A stretch of DNA of 64,000 bases from JAPOUP01 sp965199865 (GCA_965199865.1 CBDATU010000011.1:1043824-1107823); one strand, 5' to 3'; counted from the first letter of the stretch, positions 33,091 through 43,230 are shown. Notes: generated by a model not told the origin, from the sequence alone. Numbers and translations: made by a program.

Positions 33091-34257
33091 ATGTCAGACG
33101 GAACGACAATCATGATTGGAACCACCAAAGGAGCGTTACTGCTTTCTTCAGACCCTGACAGGACAGGCTGGTCGCTGGAGGGGCCGTTCTGCAACGGTTG
33201 GCCAATCAACCATGTCATTGGAGATCCCGCAACTGGTGTCATCTGGGCCGCGGGCGGCGGCGACTGGTATGGCGCTGGTGTCTGGCGGTCAGACGACGAT
33301 GGCAGGACCTGGACGCTTTCGAAACTCTCCAACGGCGAGATTGATGAGTGGGCGGCAAGAGATCCGGATGTGGCCGAGATGTTCAACTGGGAACCGGTCG
33401 ACGCTCCTTTCACGGGAGAGGCCAATGCCATCTGGTCGCTCGGATTTTCCCATGGCAGGCTCTGGGCCGGTGCGAAACCGGCAGCCCTCTACTGCAGCGC
33501 TGATGGCGGCAGGGAGTGGGAACGGGTGGAGGCTCTAGCCAACCACCCATCTCGCGAGGGCTGGGATCCAGGCGCAGCGGGCCTGGTACTGCATACGATC
33601 GTGTCGGACCCCATGGATGCCGAAAGGATGTGGGTCGGCATCTCAGCGGCTGGAGTATTCGCCACCGAGGATGGCGGCAGGAGCTGGGACCGTCGAAACA
33701 GACTGGCCAACGCTGATGCATGCCAGCATCGCGACCACCCTGTAGCTCCGGGCGACGGCGAAACAGGTCTTTGTGTCCATAACATGATGCGCGCTTCCAC
33801 CGACACTGGTGACCTGCTCTATCAGCAGAACCATTACGGCGTTTATAGCAGCCCGAACGGAGGGCGAAGCTGGAAGGACATTACCGAGGGCCTTCCTTCG
33901 ACCTTTGGATTTCCCATCGCCGTTCACCCACGGGATCCGGAGACCGTCTGGGTTGTTCCCCTGAACGGAGATTCCGAAGGCCGCTTTCCCCCGGATGCAT
34001 CCGCTGCGATATGGAAATCCAGCGACGGTGGCGAAAGCTGGACCGCCAAACGAACCGGCCTTCCGGAACGGGACTGTTTCTTTACGGTTCTCCGCCAGGC
34101 GATGGCTGTTGATTCCGCCGACCCTACGGGGGTTTATTTCGGCACCAATTCGGGGTCGATCTTCGCCAGCGTCGATGAGGGCGAGACCTGGTCCGAAATT
34201 GCACGGCATCTTCCGACAATACTTTCCGTCGAGACCAAGGGGTGTCGGACAGTGTAA
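33091..34257 (+). CDS. BNR/sialidase-like beta-propeller repeat protein
   Basis: 388 residues from MSDGTTIMIGTTKGALLLSS, chosen over an ATG eight codons upstream because GAGGGG sits at the right distance. Asp-box (S-x-D-x-G-x-T-W) repeats are visible: RSDDDGRTWTLSK, CSADGGREWERVE, TEDGGRSWDRRN, SSPNGGRSWKDI, KSSDGGESWTAK and SVDEGETWSEI. These six boxes imply a six- or seven-bladed propeller as in sialidase-type and photosystem-assembly-like proteins. No signal peptide, so cytoplasmic. No catalytic residues can be assigned and the substrate is unknown. Confidence 0.85.
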   Translation: MSDGTTIMIGTTKGALLLSSDPDRTGWSLEGPFCNGWPINHVIGDPATGVIWAAGGGDWYGAGVWRSDDDGRTWTLSKLSNGEIDEWAARDPDVAEMFNWEPVDAPFTGEANAIWSLGFSHGRLWAGAKPAALYCSADGGREWERVEALANHPSREGWDPGAAGLVLHTIVSDPMDAERMWVGISAAGVFATEDGGRSWDRRNRLANADACQHRDHPVAPGDGETGLCVHNMMRASTDTGDLLYQQNHYGVYSSPNGGRSWKDITEGLPSTFGFPIAVHPRDPETVWVVPLNGDSEGRFPPDASAAIWKSSDGGESWTAKRTGLPERDCFFTVLRQAMAVDSADPTGVYFGTNSGSIFASVDEGETWSEIARHLPTILSVETKGCRTV

Positions 34258-34350
34258 ACCGCCGTTTCTGGAGACCCATTTGCTGATTATGGGGCAGTCG
34301 CTGCGGTCGTGGCGTTTGACGCGACCGGTTGTTCACGTTATGTTTTCATT

Positions 34351-34764
34351 ATGGCGCACAGGCAGGTGGTCTTTTCGTTTTCGCTGGAATCCTATGCGGA
34401 CTTCATCCGTCGCAACCCGACCGACGCCGATGGAATCTATCGCAGGATCATCCATGAGATTCCAAGATTTCTCATGGCCGTCGAACCGTGCCGACGGGGA
34501 GAGATTCTGGAGAGTCCCCCGTCCCTGACCGGTACGCGGTGGGATGCGCTGCTGGCCGGCATTGCCGAGCATCTGGCCGGTCTCCACGGCCTGGAGGTTC
34601 CCGTCTGGTGCGACGAACCTGAACGGTTCACGACCCCCTGGGTCGTGATCAAGGCCGTTGGCAGCCGTTGCGTGGTCCGTGCGCCAGGGGCATTCCTTCG
34701 TCACGGCGCCCTTCCGGACCCGATGGACCTCGACGCCCGCGGCGGCGAGCCGGAACCCTGGTAG
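34351..34764 (+). CDS. Unknown protein paired with a nucleotidyltransferase
   Basis: 137 residues starting MAHRQVVFSFSLESYADFIR. No known motif is visible. Mid-protein EIPRFLMAVEPCRRGEILES and HLAGLHGLEVPVWCDEPERF; the latter resembles the segment found in small partner proteins of DUF6036-type nucleotidyltransferases. The stop lies seven bases before the nucleotidyltransferase start, so the two form an operon, probably a toxin-antitoxin-like pair. Which member would be the antitoxin cannot be told from sequence. Confidence 0.6.
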   Translation: MAHRQVVFSFSLESYADFIRRNPTDADGIYRRIIHEIPRFLMAVEPCRRGEILESPPSLTGTRWDALLAGIAEHLAGLHGLEVPVWCDEPERFTTPWVVIKAVGSRCVVRAPGAFLRHGALPDPMDLDARGGEPEPW

Positions 34765-34771
34765 GCCTGTC

Positions 34772-35341
34772 ATGACCGAATTTCGACGAGCGGAAATACT
34801 TTCTGCCCTGGACGAACTGTCGAAGGAGTTGGGCCGGGGTCGACAGCGCGCCCATATCCATATGGTCGGCGGTGCCGCCATGATCATGCTCTATGGCCGC
34901 CAGACCGTCACAGGCAATATTGATGAATCGATGGCGCAGGGGCATGGACCTGTCATCGAAGCGGTCAGGAAGATTGCCGTTCGGCGTGGCTGGCCGTCCA
35001 CCTGGCTGAACCATCAGGCAGCCATGTACCGTCCACGGGCAGGAGATCCAGACCCGCGTCCACTATTTTCGTCTCCGTCGCTCGTTGTCCTGGCGGGGTC
35101 GCCCGAATACATGCTGGCCATGAAGCTCCAGGCCGCCCGAGGGACGGATGCAAGAGATATCCGACGATTGCTGAACGAATGCGGCGTCGCCACGGTGCAG
35201 GAGGCTCTCACCATTCATGACAGGCTGTTTCCCGATCGGCCGGCCGGTGGGCACCAGCGAAGGATGCTGGAGATGATCCTGACAGGTAGGTCACCGCACC
35301 CGAATGACGAGCTCCCGGGACCATCATCGACGTGCCGTTAA
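34772..35341 (+). CDS. DUF6036-like nucleotidyltransferase with degenerate motif
   Basis: 189 residues from MTEFRRAEILSALDELSKEL. The nucleotidyltransferase-fold signature IHMVGGAAMIMLYGRQTVTG is followed by NID where relatives have T-x-D-[IV]-D, so the first metal-binding Asp appears changed to Asn. Later parts match the family: SPEYMLAMKLQAARGTDARD and DIRRLLNECGVATVQEAL, the usual helical C-terminal half. The upstream partner and the fold suggest a toxin-antitoxin or mobile accessory pair. The motif change suggests that catalysis is weakened or lost. Confidence 0.7.
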   Translation: MTEFRRAEILSALDELSKELGRGRQRAHIHMVGGAAMIMLYGRQTVTGNIDESMAQGHGPVIEAVRKIAVRRGWPSTWLNHQAAMYRPRAGDPDPRPLFSSPSLVVLAGSPEYMLAMKLQAARGTDARDIRRLLNECGVATVQEALTIHDRLFPDRPAGGHQRRMLEMILTGRSPHPNDELPGPSSTCR

Positions 35342-36018
35342 TGAAGGATAGGTTCGGGGTCTGTGCCCTACCCGTCAGCCACTTGCCCGAGAACGCCGGG
35401 TCCCCAAAGACCCGCAGCGGAGCCCTGACCATCAATCCCCATCTGCCGCATTTGCTGTGACGCATGACCGCAACGCTGCGTCCAAATCGCAGCCCTAGTG
35501 GAATCGCTCCTGAAATACCTTCAGGAAGACGATCATCAGACCCGAAATCTGCCGCAGTTCGTCGCAATAGAGGTCCGACGTCGTCCGTTCGAAACAGTCA
35601 GCCATTACCGTTCCCGCTCGCAGGGGAGAGGCTCACTGGGGCCAGATGGGCCTTACCGGTCGCAGAGACGGTCAAAACCGCCGCTATGGTCCAATGATTG
35701 AGTTCGCGAGCCGTGGTCGGATGGAGAAGGAGCTGGAAACTCAGGCACGACTTCTGGCTTCCGCGAATGGTTCAGGGGGTCCACGCCGGGATCAGGAGAG
35801 CGGGAGACGGGATCGCATGACATTTCGGCGGCGGGTTCGGGCTGCTGACAATCGTGCGGAACCTGCCTAAGCACTCTGGCAGGGACCGTGATTCCAGGCC
35901 AGAGGGCGGACATGGCAGATACGGCCGCGGATGGGTGGTTACCGCCACCGGCCGATCGCGACATGCCTGCATATCCGGGGCCGGATGATCTTTCCCTATC
36001 CGTGAAAGGATCAGGGCG
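35342..36018. other. Gene-free spacer
   Basis: 677 bases. Short frames exist on both strands but none has a recognisable family, good ribosome site or conserved pattern. Probably eroded coding sequence. Confidence 0.45.
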
Positions 36019-36348
36019 ATGAACAGGCAGGAATCTCCTGATTTTCTTCATGCGCGAAATGGACTCACCGACGCCGGAATGGACCCTGCGGTCGCCGAGA
36101 CGGTCAATGAAGTCGCGTTGGCCACTGTGGCCACGGCTTCTGACCTCAGGCTGACGGAGAACAGGCTCGACTAGCGCATTGCTGAAGAGACGAACGGGCT
36201 GGAATACCTGATCATGAATCTAGACGTAAAGATCAATGCAAAGGCGGTGGAAACCAGCACCGAGATCAGGAAGGTCGCCAACAACGTCACGGTGCGACTC
36301 GGAATCTGGATGGGACTGCCCGTGGCCGCGCCATCCCTGCTCCAGTAA
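36019..36348 (+). pseudogene. DUF1640-like coiled-coil protein with in-frame TAG
   Basis: The reading frame from ATG 36019 to TAA 36346-36348 would give 109 residues, but codon 52 is TAG (36172-36174). The N-terminal part GLTDAGMDPAVAETVNEVAL and VATASDLRLTENRLD matches the start of DUF1640-type coiled-coil proteins. After the stop come helical repeats (NLDVKINAKAVETSTEIRKV) and a short hydrophobic end. It is a sibling of the intact protein at 59997-60383. Confidence 0.6.
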
Positions 36349-37144
36349 TTCAGCCTAGAATTCCGGCGCGCACCCATTCTCCCCGGCCTGAAGCACCCCG
36401 CTGCTCCAAATGCTCAGGCGACCTGTGTATGGACGGGTCTGTGACTTTGATCACGTCCCTGAGGCTGTGCCAGCGCTTGGGGGTTCCGTTCCGAGGTCAG
36501 TGACACATGCGACATCTTCACAATGCAACGGAGGCACCTGAACTGCTTCCTAGATGGCAGGAATTACCAAAAGCCAGAACCGCAGTGCAGATTCCGGACT
36601 ACCGAGACGATCTCGTTCGGGAAGCGTTTCTCGGTAAGCGCGACTGCTGTAGCCCGAAACTCCATATAGATGGCACCCGCCCTTACTACGGTCCCACATC
36701 CGCTCAAAGCCATTAATGCCGCAAACAAACCCACGCCCTGATAGGGCCCGCGTTACTGGCGCGGACAGGCAGGCATGCCCGAGCAGCCCGAAAGCCAACT
36801 CCTATGTCCTCCAAGGACAACAGGGCTCCCTAGTCGATTTCCCTAACGCCGACACGGAAGCCTGAAACGTCCTGCTGGAAGTCGTAATCCGGCTCAAGGT
36901 CCGTATGTTGCCGCCGAGCGAGCGGTGCTGACCTGAACGCGGCGGCGAAGAGTCCAACGGGTGGATCACCGCTGCACGGGGAGGCTACCAAACCCCGCAA
37001 GCCACAAAGACGTTTGCCGGATTGACCTACAGATTCACCATTCAGATATCTCTGCATAATGTGAATTTGAACATAGATCCTTCATCATGTAGGCATTGAA
37101 TTCAGACTTTGCGTATCTGCCAATGATCATATCAGGAACATTGC
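36349..37144. other. Gene-poor spacer upstream of the DUF1989 gene
   Basis: 796 bases with no supported gene. A minus-strand stretch near 36840-37050 (FAAAFRSAPLARRQHTDLEP) looks protein-like but matches nothing I recognise. The last ~100 bases are AT-rich and probably carry the promoter of the next gene. Confidence 0.4.
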
Positions 37145-38053
37145 ATGCCGAACTGTCCCAAGGATGCTGATTTTCGCCGCGCCGTCAAACCCGTCATCGT
37201 CTACCAGAACGATGTCCTTCCACCGCCAGACACGGACACGTACCGCACAGCCCGCATCGGAGCCGAACTGGTCGGAGAACGGGTGATCGCGCCCCGCGAC
37301 AGCGCTGCTTTCCGAGTGGCAGCGGGCCAGTTCTTCCGCATCACGTGCATAGAGGGTCCTCAGGTCGGTGACCTCAATCTGTGGTCAGCGCAGAACCTGG
37401 CTGAACGCTTCTACTCGGGAAAGACCCGTGCGCTCCATGGCACGCATCTCGATACTGGTGACCGGCTCTGGTCCTGCTTCCCCTATCTGCGACCAATGGC
37501 GACGATCGTTCACGACACCCTTGACTGGTACGGTTTTGATATGTTCGGCGGTGGAGTGCACGATGTGATCGGCACCCGCTGCGACCCGTATACCAACCTA
37601 CTGCTATCTGGCGGCGAGTATCATCATTGCTGCCACTCGAATCTTACCCGCGCCCTTGCGGATGAAACGGGACTTACGGTTCAGGAAGCCGAGCTGCACG
37701 TCCACGATGTCATGAACGTGTTCATGTGTACCGGTTTCACCCGTGATACCGGCCAGTATTTCATGAAAGCCAGCCCAGCGCGCGCCGGTGACTTCATAGA
37801 GTTCTTCGCCGAAATCGACCTGCTGGGCGCATTGAGTGCCTGTCCGGGCGGCGACTGCTCAGCCACCCATTCCAGTGACCAGGCGACCTGTCATCCTCTG
37901 CTTGTCGAGGTGTTCGCACCCGCCAAAGGAAGCCTGAATGATTGGTGTCCTCCATCCCCCAGTCAATATTCGCGTGGACACGGATTTCAGGAGAAGGCCG
38001 CCTCAAGGGCGATCAGCACCATGTCACCAAAGGATTTCTCCCGGTCTTCGTAA
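37145..38053 (+). CDS. DUF1989 (urea-carboxylase-associated-like) protein
   Basis: 302 residues. DUF1989 signatures are VAAGQFFRITCIEGPQVGDL (~58-77), GKTRALHGTHLDTGDRLWSC, GFDMFGGGVHDVIGTRCDPY and HCCHSNLTRALADETGL, with His/Cys residues likely forming a metal site. Proteins of this family occur with urea carboxylase or aminomethyltransferase systems; exact chemistry is not settled. The natural end is probably near WCPPSPSQYSRGHG (~residue 280). The remaining tail is read antisense through the end of deoD (67 bases overlap), suggesting that the original stop was lost. The start lies just after an AT-rich leader. Confidence 0.75.
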   Translation: MPNCPKDADFRRAVKPVIVYQNDVLPPPDTDTYRTARIGAELVGERVIAPRDSAAFRVAAGQFFRITCIEGPQVGDLNLWSAQNLAERFYSGKTRALHGTHLDTGDRLWSCFPYLRPMATIVHDTLDWYGFDMFGGGVHDVIGTRCDPYTNLLLSGGEYHHCCHSNLTRALADETGLTVQEAELHVHDVMNVFMCTGFTRDTGQYFMKASPARAGDFIEFFAEIDLLGALSACPGGDCSATHSSDQATCHPLLVEVFAPAKGSLNDWCPPSPSQYSRGHGFQEKAASRAISTMSPKDFSRSS

Positions 38054-38691
38054 TGCAGTTCCTCACGACTCTGCAGATGGTCCGAAACCGTGAGCACCGT
38101 CAACGCCCGACCACCGTGCCGGGAAGCAAGAGTATAGAGTTCCGCCGTTTCCATTTCGACCGCAAGGATTCCATGGCGCACCATCTGGTCGAGGATGTCA
38201 TCCCGCTCGTCATAAAACGTGTCGGAGGAATATATCCCACCGATATGGGTGGGGACTCCACGCTTCTCCGCCGAAATCGCGGCTGCCCGTAGCAGGCTCC
38301 AGTCGGCGCATGGAGCGAAATTCAGCCCCCTGAAGATCGTGGACGACGGAGTCGATACGGATGATGCGGTCATCGCCAGGACAATGTCCCGAAGACGGAT
38401 ATGGGGCTGCATCGCACCTGTGGAACCGATGCGAATCAGGGTTCTTGCACCATAGTCACGCATCAGTTCATTGACGTAGATGCTTAGGCTGGGCATGCCC
38501 ATTCCAGAACCATGGACGGTTACGCGATGTCCGTTCCATGTACCTGTAAATCCAAGCATTCCCCTGACTTCATTTATCTTTTCCGGAGCTTCCAGAAATG
38601 TCTCCGCAGCCCATTTCGCCCTGTACGGATCTCCCGGCATAAGCACCGTCTCGGCAATGTCACCCTTGCTGGCGCCAATATGGATTGTCAT
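37987..38691 (-). CDS. deoD: Purine-nucleoside phosphorylase, DeoD type
   Basis: 234 residues, the normal length for hexameric DeoD enzymes that phosphorolyse purine nucleosides to base and (deoxy)ribose-1-phosphate. Motifs are VLMPGDPYRAKWAAETFL (phosphate-binding Gly/Arg), LIRIGSTGAMQPHIRLRDIV, AVEMETAELYTLASRHGGRA (ribose Glu) and LTVSDHL with the catalytic Asp. The start MTIHIGASKGDIAETVL was chosen over one nine codons upstream. It converges on the DUF1989 gene. With the BMP transporter and xanthine dehydrogenase it supports purine salvage. Confidence 0.95.
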   Translation of the reverse strand: MTIHIGASKGDIAETVLMPGDPYRAKWAAETFLEAPEKINEVRGMLGFTGTWNGHRVTVHGSGMGMPSLSIYVNELMRDYGARTLIRIGSTGAMQPHIRLRDIVLAMTASSVSTPSSTIFRGLNFAPCADWSLLRAAAISAEKRGVPTHIGGIYSSDTFYDERDDILDQMVRHGILAVEMETAELYTLASRHGGRALTVLTVSDHLQSREELHYEDREKSFGDMVLIALEAAFS

Positions 38692-38911
38692 TCGGCATGC
38701 CTCCCTACGTAACGGCAATCACTTTCACCCGGAATGCAGGCATCCAGGACCTACACCCGTGCCAGATTGACCGCTCGCCGACTTGTCGCGGCACGGGATT
38801 GGCTGATCCGCCATTCCTGTCAGTGCAGGCACTGTATCCGATACCGGCGACGGCGCCCACCTTCCAGGGGCCCTACCTGCGCAGCAGCCCGCGGTCCGGT
38901 CACGTCACCCG

Positions 38912-40879
38912 TTACTCAGCGGCCACAGGCTGCGGCTCGGCCAGTTCCACAATGTCAAACATGATTCGGGTGAGATCGAAATCCTTCGGCGTGTAAACCC
39001 TGGTGACGCCAAGGGCAAGGAGGCGACGGGTGTCCTCGGCCGGTACGATTCCCCCGACGATCACGGGAATATGCGCCAGATCCGCCGTGTTCAGGCGCTC
39101 CATCAGCTCTTCCATCAGGTGAATATGACTTCCTGAGAGGATGGAGAGCCCCAGAACGTGAGGCGGTTCGGCCTGACAGGCGGAGACTATCTCGCCCGGA
39201 GTCAGGCGGATGCCCTCGTAGCTGATCTCGATTCCACAGTCGCGGGCACGGGCGGCGATCTGCTCGGCGCCATTTGAATGGCCGTCGAGGCCGGGTTTTC
39301 CAACCAGCAGTCTCAGGCGGCGACCAAGGCGGCGGGAGGCTGCGTCAACGGCAGCGCGAATTTCGTCGAGGTTTTCAGTGCGGTTGGATGGACTCTCCGA
39401 AACTCCGGTTGGCGCACGATACTGCCCAAAGGCTGCGCGGACGACATCACCCCATTCGCCAGTGGTCACACCGGCCCTAGCGGCGGCGATGCTCGGCAGC
39501 ATGAGGTTCGCACCATTTGCGGCGGCGTTTCGCAATGCATCCATCGCCTGCCTCACGGCGGAGGCGTCGCGGGACGCCCGCCATTCACGGAGTCGCGCGA
39601 TCTGGTCCGATTCCGCCTTCGGATCGGTTACGATTATCGCCTCCGGACCACTGGGAAGCGGCGACGGTTCACCTCCAGTGAATCGGTTAACTCCGACCAC
39701 TGTTGTTTCTCCCGCCTCAATCTTCGTGATACGGGCGGAGTTCGATTCCACGAGCTGGCGTTTCATGTAACTGATCGCCTCAATCGCCCCACCCATTGCG
39801 TCAATCTGCGCGAGCTCATGGCGGGCGCCGTCCTTGAGAGTCTCGACCTTACCCGCCACGGCTGGATTGCCATCAAACAGGTCACCATATTCGAGAAGAT
39901 CCGTCTCATATGCGAGGATCTGCTGCATACGGAGCGACCATTGCTGATCCCAGGGCCTGGGCAGGCCAAGTGCCTCGTTCCAGGCTGGAAGCTGAATCGC
40001 ACGGGCACGTGCGTTTCTTGAAAGCGTGACCGCAAGCATCTCAAGGAGAATCCGGGAGACATTGTTCTCCGGCTGCTGCTCGGTGAGGCCTAGTGAGTTG
40101 ACCTGAACGCCATACCGGAATCTCCGCAGCCTTGGGTCATCTATCCCATATCGGTCACTGGCCAGTTCATCCCAAAGCTCAACGAATGCGCGCATCTTGC
40201 ACATCTCCGTCACGAAACGGATGCCTGCGTTAACAAAGAAGGAGATGCGGCCAACCATGTCGGGAAACCGCTCAGACGCGACTTTCCCCTTGAGATCGTC
40301 GAGCACAGCTGTCGCGGTTGCCAGCGCGAAAGCGAGTTCCTGTTCGGGTGTCGCGCCCGCTTCCTGCAGGTGATAGCTGCAGACATTCATCGGGTTCCAG
40401 CGGGGAAGATGTTCGCAGGTATAGGCCACGACATCAGTGACCATTCGAAGACTTGGCCCCGGCGGGCAGACATAGGTTCCCCGCGAAAGGTATTCCTTGA
40501 TGATGTCGTTCTGGACAGTGCCCTGAAGCGCACGGATGTCCGCACCCTGTTCCTCTGCGACCGCTATATATAGGGCAAGAAGCCACGGGGCAGTGGCATT
40601 TATCGTCATCGAAGTGTTCGCATGTTCAAGGGGAATTCGATCGAAAAGGGTGCGCATGTCGCCGAGATGCGAGATCGGAACGCCCACCTTGCCGACTTCG
40701 CCCCGTGCAAGTTCGTGATCACTGTCATATCCGGTCTGGGTCGGCAGGTCGAAAGCGACCGACAGGCCGGTCTGGCCATTCGATAGATTGGCGCGGAACA
40801 GTTCGTTTGAATCCCTGGCAGTGGAATGGCCAGCATAAGTGCGAAAGAGCCACGGACGGTCACGGAGTTTTTCGGTCAT
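38912..40879 (-). CDS. ecm: Ethylmalonyl-CoA mutase (MeaA-type, B12-dependent)
   Basis: 655 residues combining the CoA-mutase barrel and the cobalamin domain in one chain. It begins with RDRPWLFRTYAGHSTARDSN and has GLSVAFDLPTQTGYDSDHEL, the substrate-side loop of mutases. The C-terminal B12 domain has the DxHxxG motif GKPGLDGHSNGAEQ (~534-547) with LGLSILSGSHIHLMEELMER and VIVGGIVPAEDTRRLLALGV. Strong MeaA/ethylmalonyl-CoA mutase features and a divergent ccr support ethylmalonyl-CoA to methylsuccinyl-CoA conversion in the ethylmalonyl-CoA pathway. Methylmalonyl-CoA mutase is the alternative, less likely. Confidence 0.9.
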   Translation of the reverse strand: MTEKLRDRPWLFRTYAGHSTARDSNELFRANLSNGQTGLSVAFDLPTQTGYDSDHELARGEVGKVGVPISHLGDMRTLFDRIPLEHANTSMTINATAPWLLALYIAVAEEQGADIRALQGTVQNDIIKEYLSRGTYVCPPGPSLRMVTDVVAYTCEHLPRWNPMNVCSYHLQEAGATPEQELAFALATATAVLDDLKGKVASERFPDMVGRISFFVNAGIRFVTEMCKMRAFVELWDELASDRYGIDDPRLRRFRYGVQVNSLGLTEQQPENNVSRILLEMLAVTLSRNARARAIQLPAWNEALGLPRPWDQQWSLRMQQILAYETDLLEYGDLFDGNPAVAGKVETLKDGARHELAQIDAMGGAIEAISYMKRQLVESNSARITKIEAGETTVVGVNRFTGGEPSPLPSGPEAIIVTDPKAESDQIARLREWRASRDASAVRQAMDALRNAAANGANLMLPSIAAARAGVTTGEWGDVVRAAFGQYRAPTGVSESPSNRTENLDEIRAAVDAASRRLGRRLRLLVGKPGLDGHSNGAEQIAARARDCGIEISYEGIRLTPGEIVSACQAEPPHVLGLSILSGSHIHLMEELMERLNTADLAHIPVIVGGIVPAEDTRRLLALGVTRVYTPKDFDLTRIMFDIVELAEPQPVAAE

Positions 40880-41836
40880 TGGTCGCCTCGGCGCGTCGGT
40901 TCAGTAATTTAATTTCGTGTAGAAGGTGATAAATGGAACTTTATGGCGCTGTCAATATGCTGCGATGCAGAATTCCATTTCGCAAATCCGAGGAAATCTT
41001 TCTTCCAAGTAAGATGCCGGGCGACTGAATCCTGTCCAGATGCTCTGGAAACTGCCCAAGACATCACCCATTTGACGCCAGGGACAGTTGAGCGACACGG
41101 AACGCTGACACTGGGTTCGGAAAGCACTCCGATATCCTTTCGACAATGGAAGGCGCGTAGGGGCGAGGATCCGACAGGGTCAGACAGCAGATGATTCCCG
41201 TTCACGCTACTGGAGCCCGGAGGCGCCTGAATGTCCCGCGCCGGGGCCTGGACAGCGTGCGTTCATCACCGGGATTTCGGTCAACGTCTTGCTGCCACCT
41301 GCCGACACCACAGACCGGTAACCGGCGTGGCCACCCCAAGACCAGCCACAGTTTCAGACTGATCAGCGCGTTGAAAAATAATGCCTTTGTCCCCCAGGCT
41401 CCCTCTCGATCGTTCCTGAGTCATGGCGAAGCCCGGGCTCAGACCCATCATTGGAACCCTGGTAGCCATCCGGCGGTAGAGCTATGCGAGACAGGTCTGC
41501 GGCCAATCATTCGCCGGAATGTTCCGACACCGGCAAATCTTCGTTCCGCTAATTCGTAGACATCCGGGATGCTCTGACCGATGCCGTAATCCTACGGAGG
41601 ATCCCGCGACCCCGCTGTCCGCCCGATTCGCAGCAATCCAAAGAAATGGGCATCGGAACCAAAGACGGATGCGGCAGCGCAGCGAAACTTCCATCGTCTC
41701 GGGAGCGGGAATGACATAAAATTACAAAATCTACGTCTGATTGGTTGCAATGTTACTCCGACGCACTTAATCGGGCTCAAAAGTCCCGCTCCCATTCTGC
41801 GGTGCGGCAGCCCAGGTGAACCGAGGAGAGAACGCC
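40880..41836. other. Long divergent intergenic region between ecm and ccr
   Basis: 957 bases with no convincing gene. It must contain the divergent promoters; an AT-rich segment near 40900-40960 precedes ecm, and GAGGAGAG precedes ccr. Its length is unusual for this pair and suggests eroded insertions. Confidence 0.5.
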
Positions 41837-43126
41837 ATGTCATCGGATCGGAATTCTTTACCTGCAGCATATGATGCGGCGGAAAAGGAACTCTATGCGG
41901 TCGGCGAAATGCCGCCCATGGGCCATGTTCCGGAAAAAATGCACGCCTGGGCAATTCGCCGCGAGCGGCACGGCGAGCCTGACCAAGCAATGAAGCTCGA
42001 GGTCGTCGAAGTGCCGAAGCCCGACAGCCACGAAGTGCTGGTTCTCGTGATGGCGGCTGGAGTTAACTACAACGGTGTCTGGGCGGGCCTGGGCGTCCCG
42101 ATCAGCCCATTTGACGTGCATGGGGCCGAATACCACATTGCCGGCTCGGATGCCTCCGGCATCGTATGGGCGGTCGGCCGCAAGGTGCGGAACTGGAAAG
42201 TGGGCGACGAGGTCGTGATCCACTGCAACCAGGATGACGGGGACGACGAGGAATGCAATGGCGGAGACCCAATGCTATCTCCCAGCCAGAGGATCTGGGG
42301 CTACGAGACACCGGATGGTTCCTTCGCACAGTTCACATGCGTGCAGGCCCAACAGCTCATGGAGCGTCCCAGGCACCTGACCTGGGAAGAGAGCGCATGC
42401 TATACACTCACGCTTGCCACCGCATACAGAATGCTGTTCGGTCATCATCCCCATGAGCTTAAACCGGGTCAGAACGTGCTCGTCTGGGGCGCATCCGGTG
42501 GTCTGGGCTCCTACGCCATCCAGCTCATCAATACCGCAGGAGGTAACGCGATTGGGGTGATCTCCGACGAGGGCAAACGCGACTTCGTGATGGAACTGGG
42601 CGCAAAGGGCGTGATCAACCGGCGTGAATTCAACTGCTGGGGCCAACTGCCAGAGGTAAACACGGAGGAATACAGGCGCTGGTTCAGTGAGGTGCGCAAA
42701 TTCGGCAAGGCCATCTGGGGCATCACCGGTAAAGGCGTCAATGTCGACATGGTGTTCGAGCATCCAGGGGAGGCGACCTTTCCGGTATCCACCTTTGTCG
42801 TGAAGAAAGGCGGCATGGTGGTGATCTGCGCAGGCACGAGCGGCTACAACCTGACGCTGGACGCACGCTATCTCTGGATGCACCAGAAGCGCGTTCAAGG
42901 CAGCCATTTCGCACATCTCAGACAGGCGGCGGCGGCGAACAGGTTGATGGTGGAGCGTCGGCTGGATCCCTGCATGTCCGAGGTGTTTCCCTGGGCGGAG
43001 ATACCCGCCGCGCATATCAAGATGCGCCGCAATGAACATCTGCCCGGCAATATGGCGGTTCTGGTGCAATCTCCAAGGACTGGACTTCGCACCCTGGAGG
43101 ATGCGCTTGAGGCCGGAGCCGACTGA
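41837..43126 (+). CDS. ccr: Crotonyl-CoA carboxylase/reductase
   Basis: 429 residues of the medium-chain dehydrogenase superfamily, NADPH-dependent. It reductively carboxylates crotonyl-CoA to ethylmalonyl-CoA. Characteristic parts are MHAWAIRRERHGEPDQAMKL, VNYNGVWAGLGVPISPFDVH, the Rossmann motif LVWGASGGLGSYAIQLINTA and the Ccr-specific VINRREFNCWGQLPEVNTEE with EVRKFGKAIWGITGKG. It ends NEHLPGNMAVLVQSPRTGLR. Start MSSDRNSLPA follows GAGGAGAGAA. Divergent from ecm, as in Rhodobacter-type ethylmalonyl-CoA gene clusters. Confidence 0.95.
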   Translation: MSSDRNSLPAAYDAAEKELYAVGEMPPMGHVPEKMHAWAIRRERHGEPDQAMKLEVVEVPKPDSHEVLVLVMAAGVNYNGVWAGLGVPISPFDVHGAEYHIAGSDASGIVWAVGRKVRNWKVGDEVVIHCNQDDGDDEECNGGDPMLSPSQRIWGYETPDGSFAQFTCVQAQQLMERPRHLTWEESACYTLTLATAYRMLFGHHPHELKPGQNVLVWGASGGLGSYAIQLINTAGGNAIGVISDEGKRDFVMELGAKGVINRREFNCWGQLPEVNTEEYRRWFSEVRKFGKAIWGITGKGVNVDMVFEHPGEATFPVSTFVVKKGGMVVICAGTSGYNLTLDARYLWMHQKRVQGSHFAHLRQAAAANRLMVERRLDPCMSEVFPWAEIPAAHIKMRRNEHLPGNMAVLVQSPRTGLRTLEDALEAGAD

Positions 43127-43230
43127 GGCAGGCCTGATTACTTCCTCGTGCCCAGAGCGTTCTGACGCCAGGAGTCCGCGTGACCGTGACCACGGTTTCA
43201 AATCCTTTTCAGGCAGCATAGGGTCGGGCC

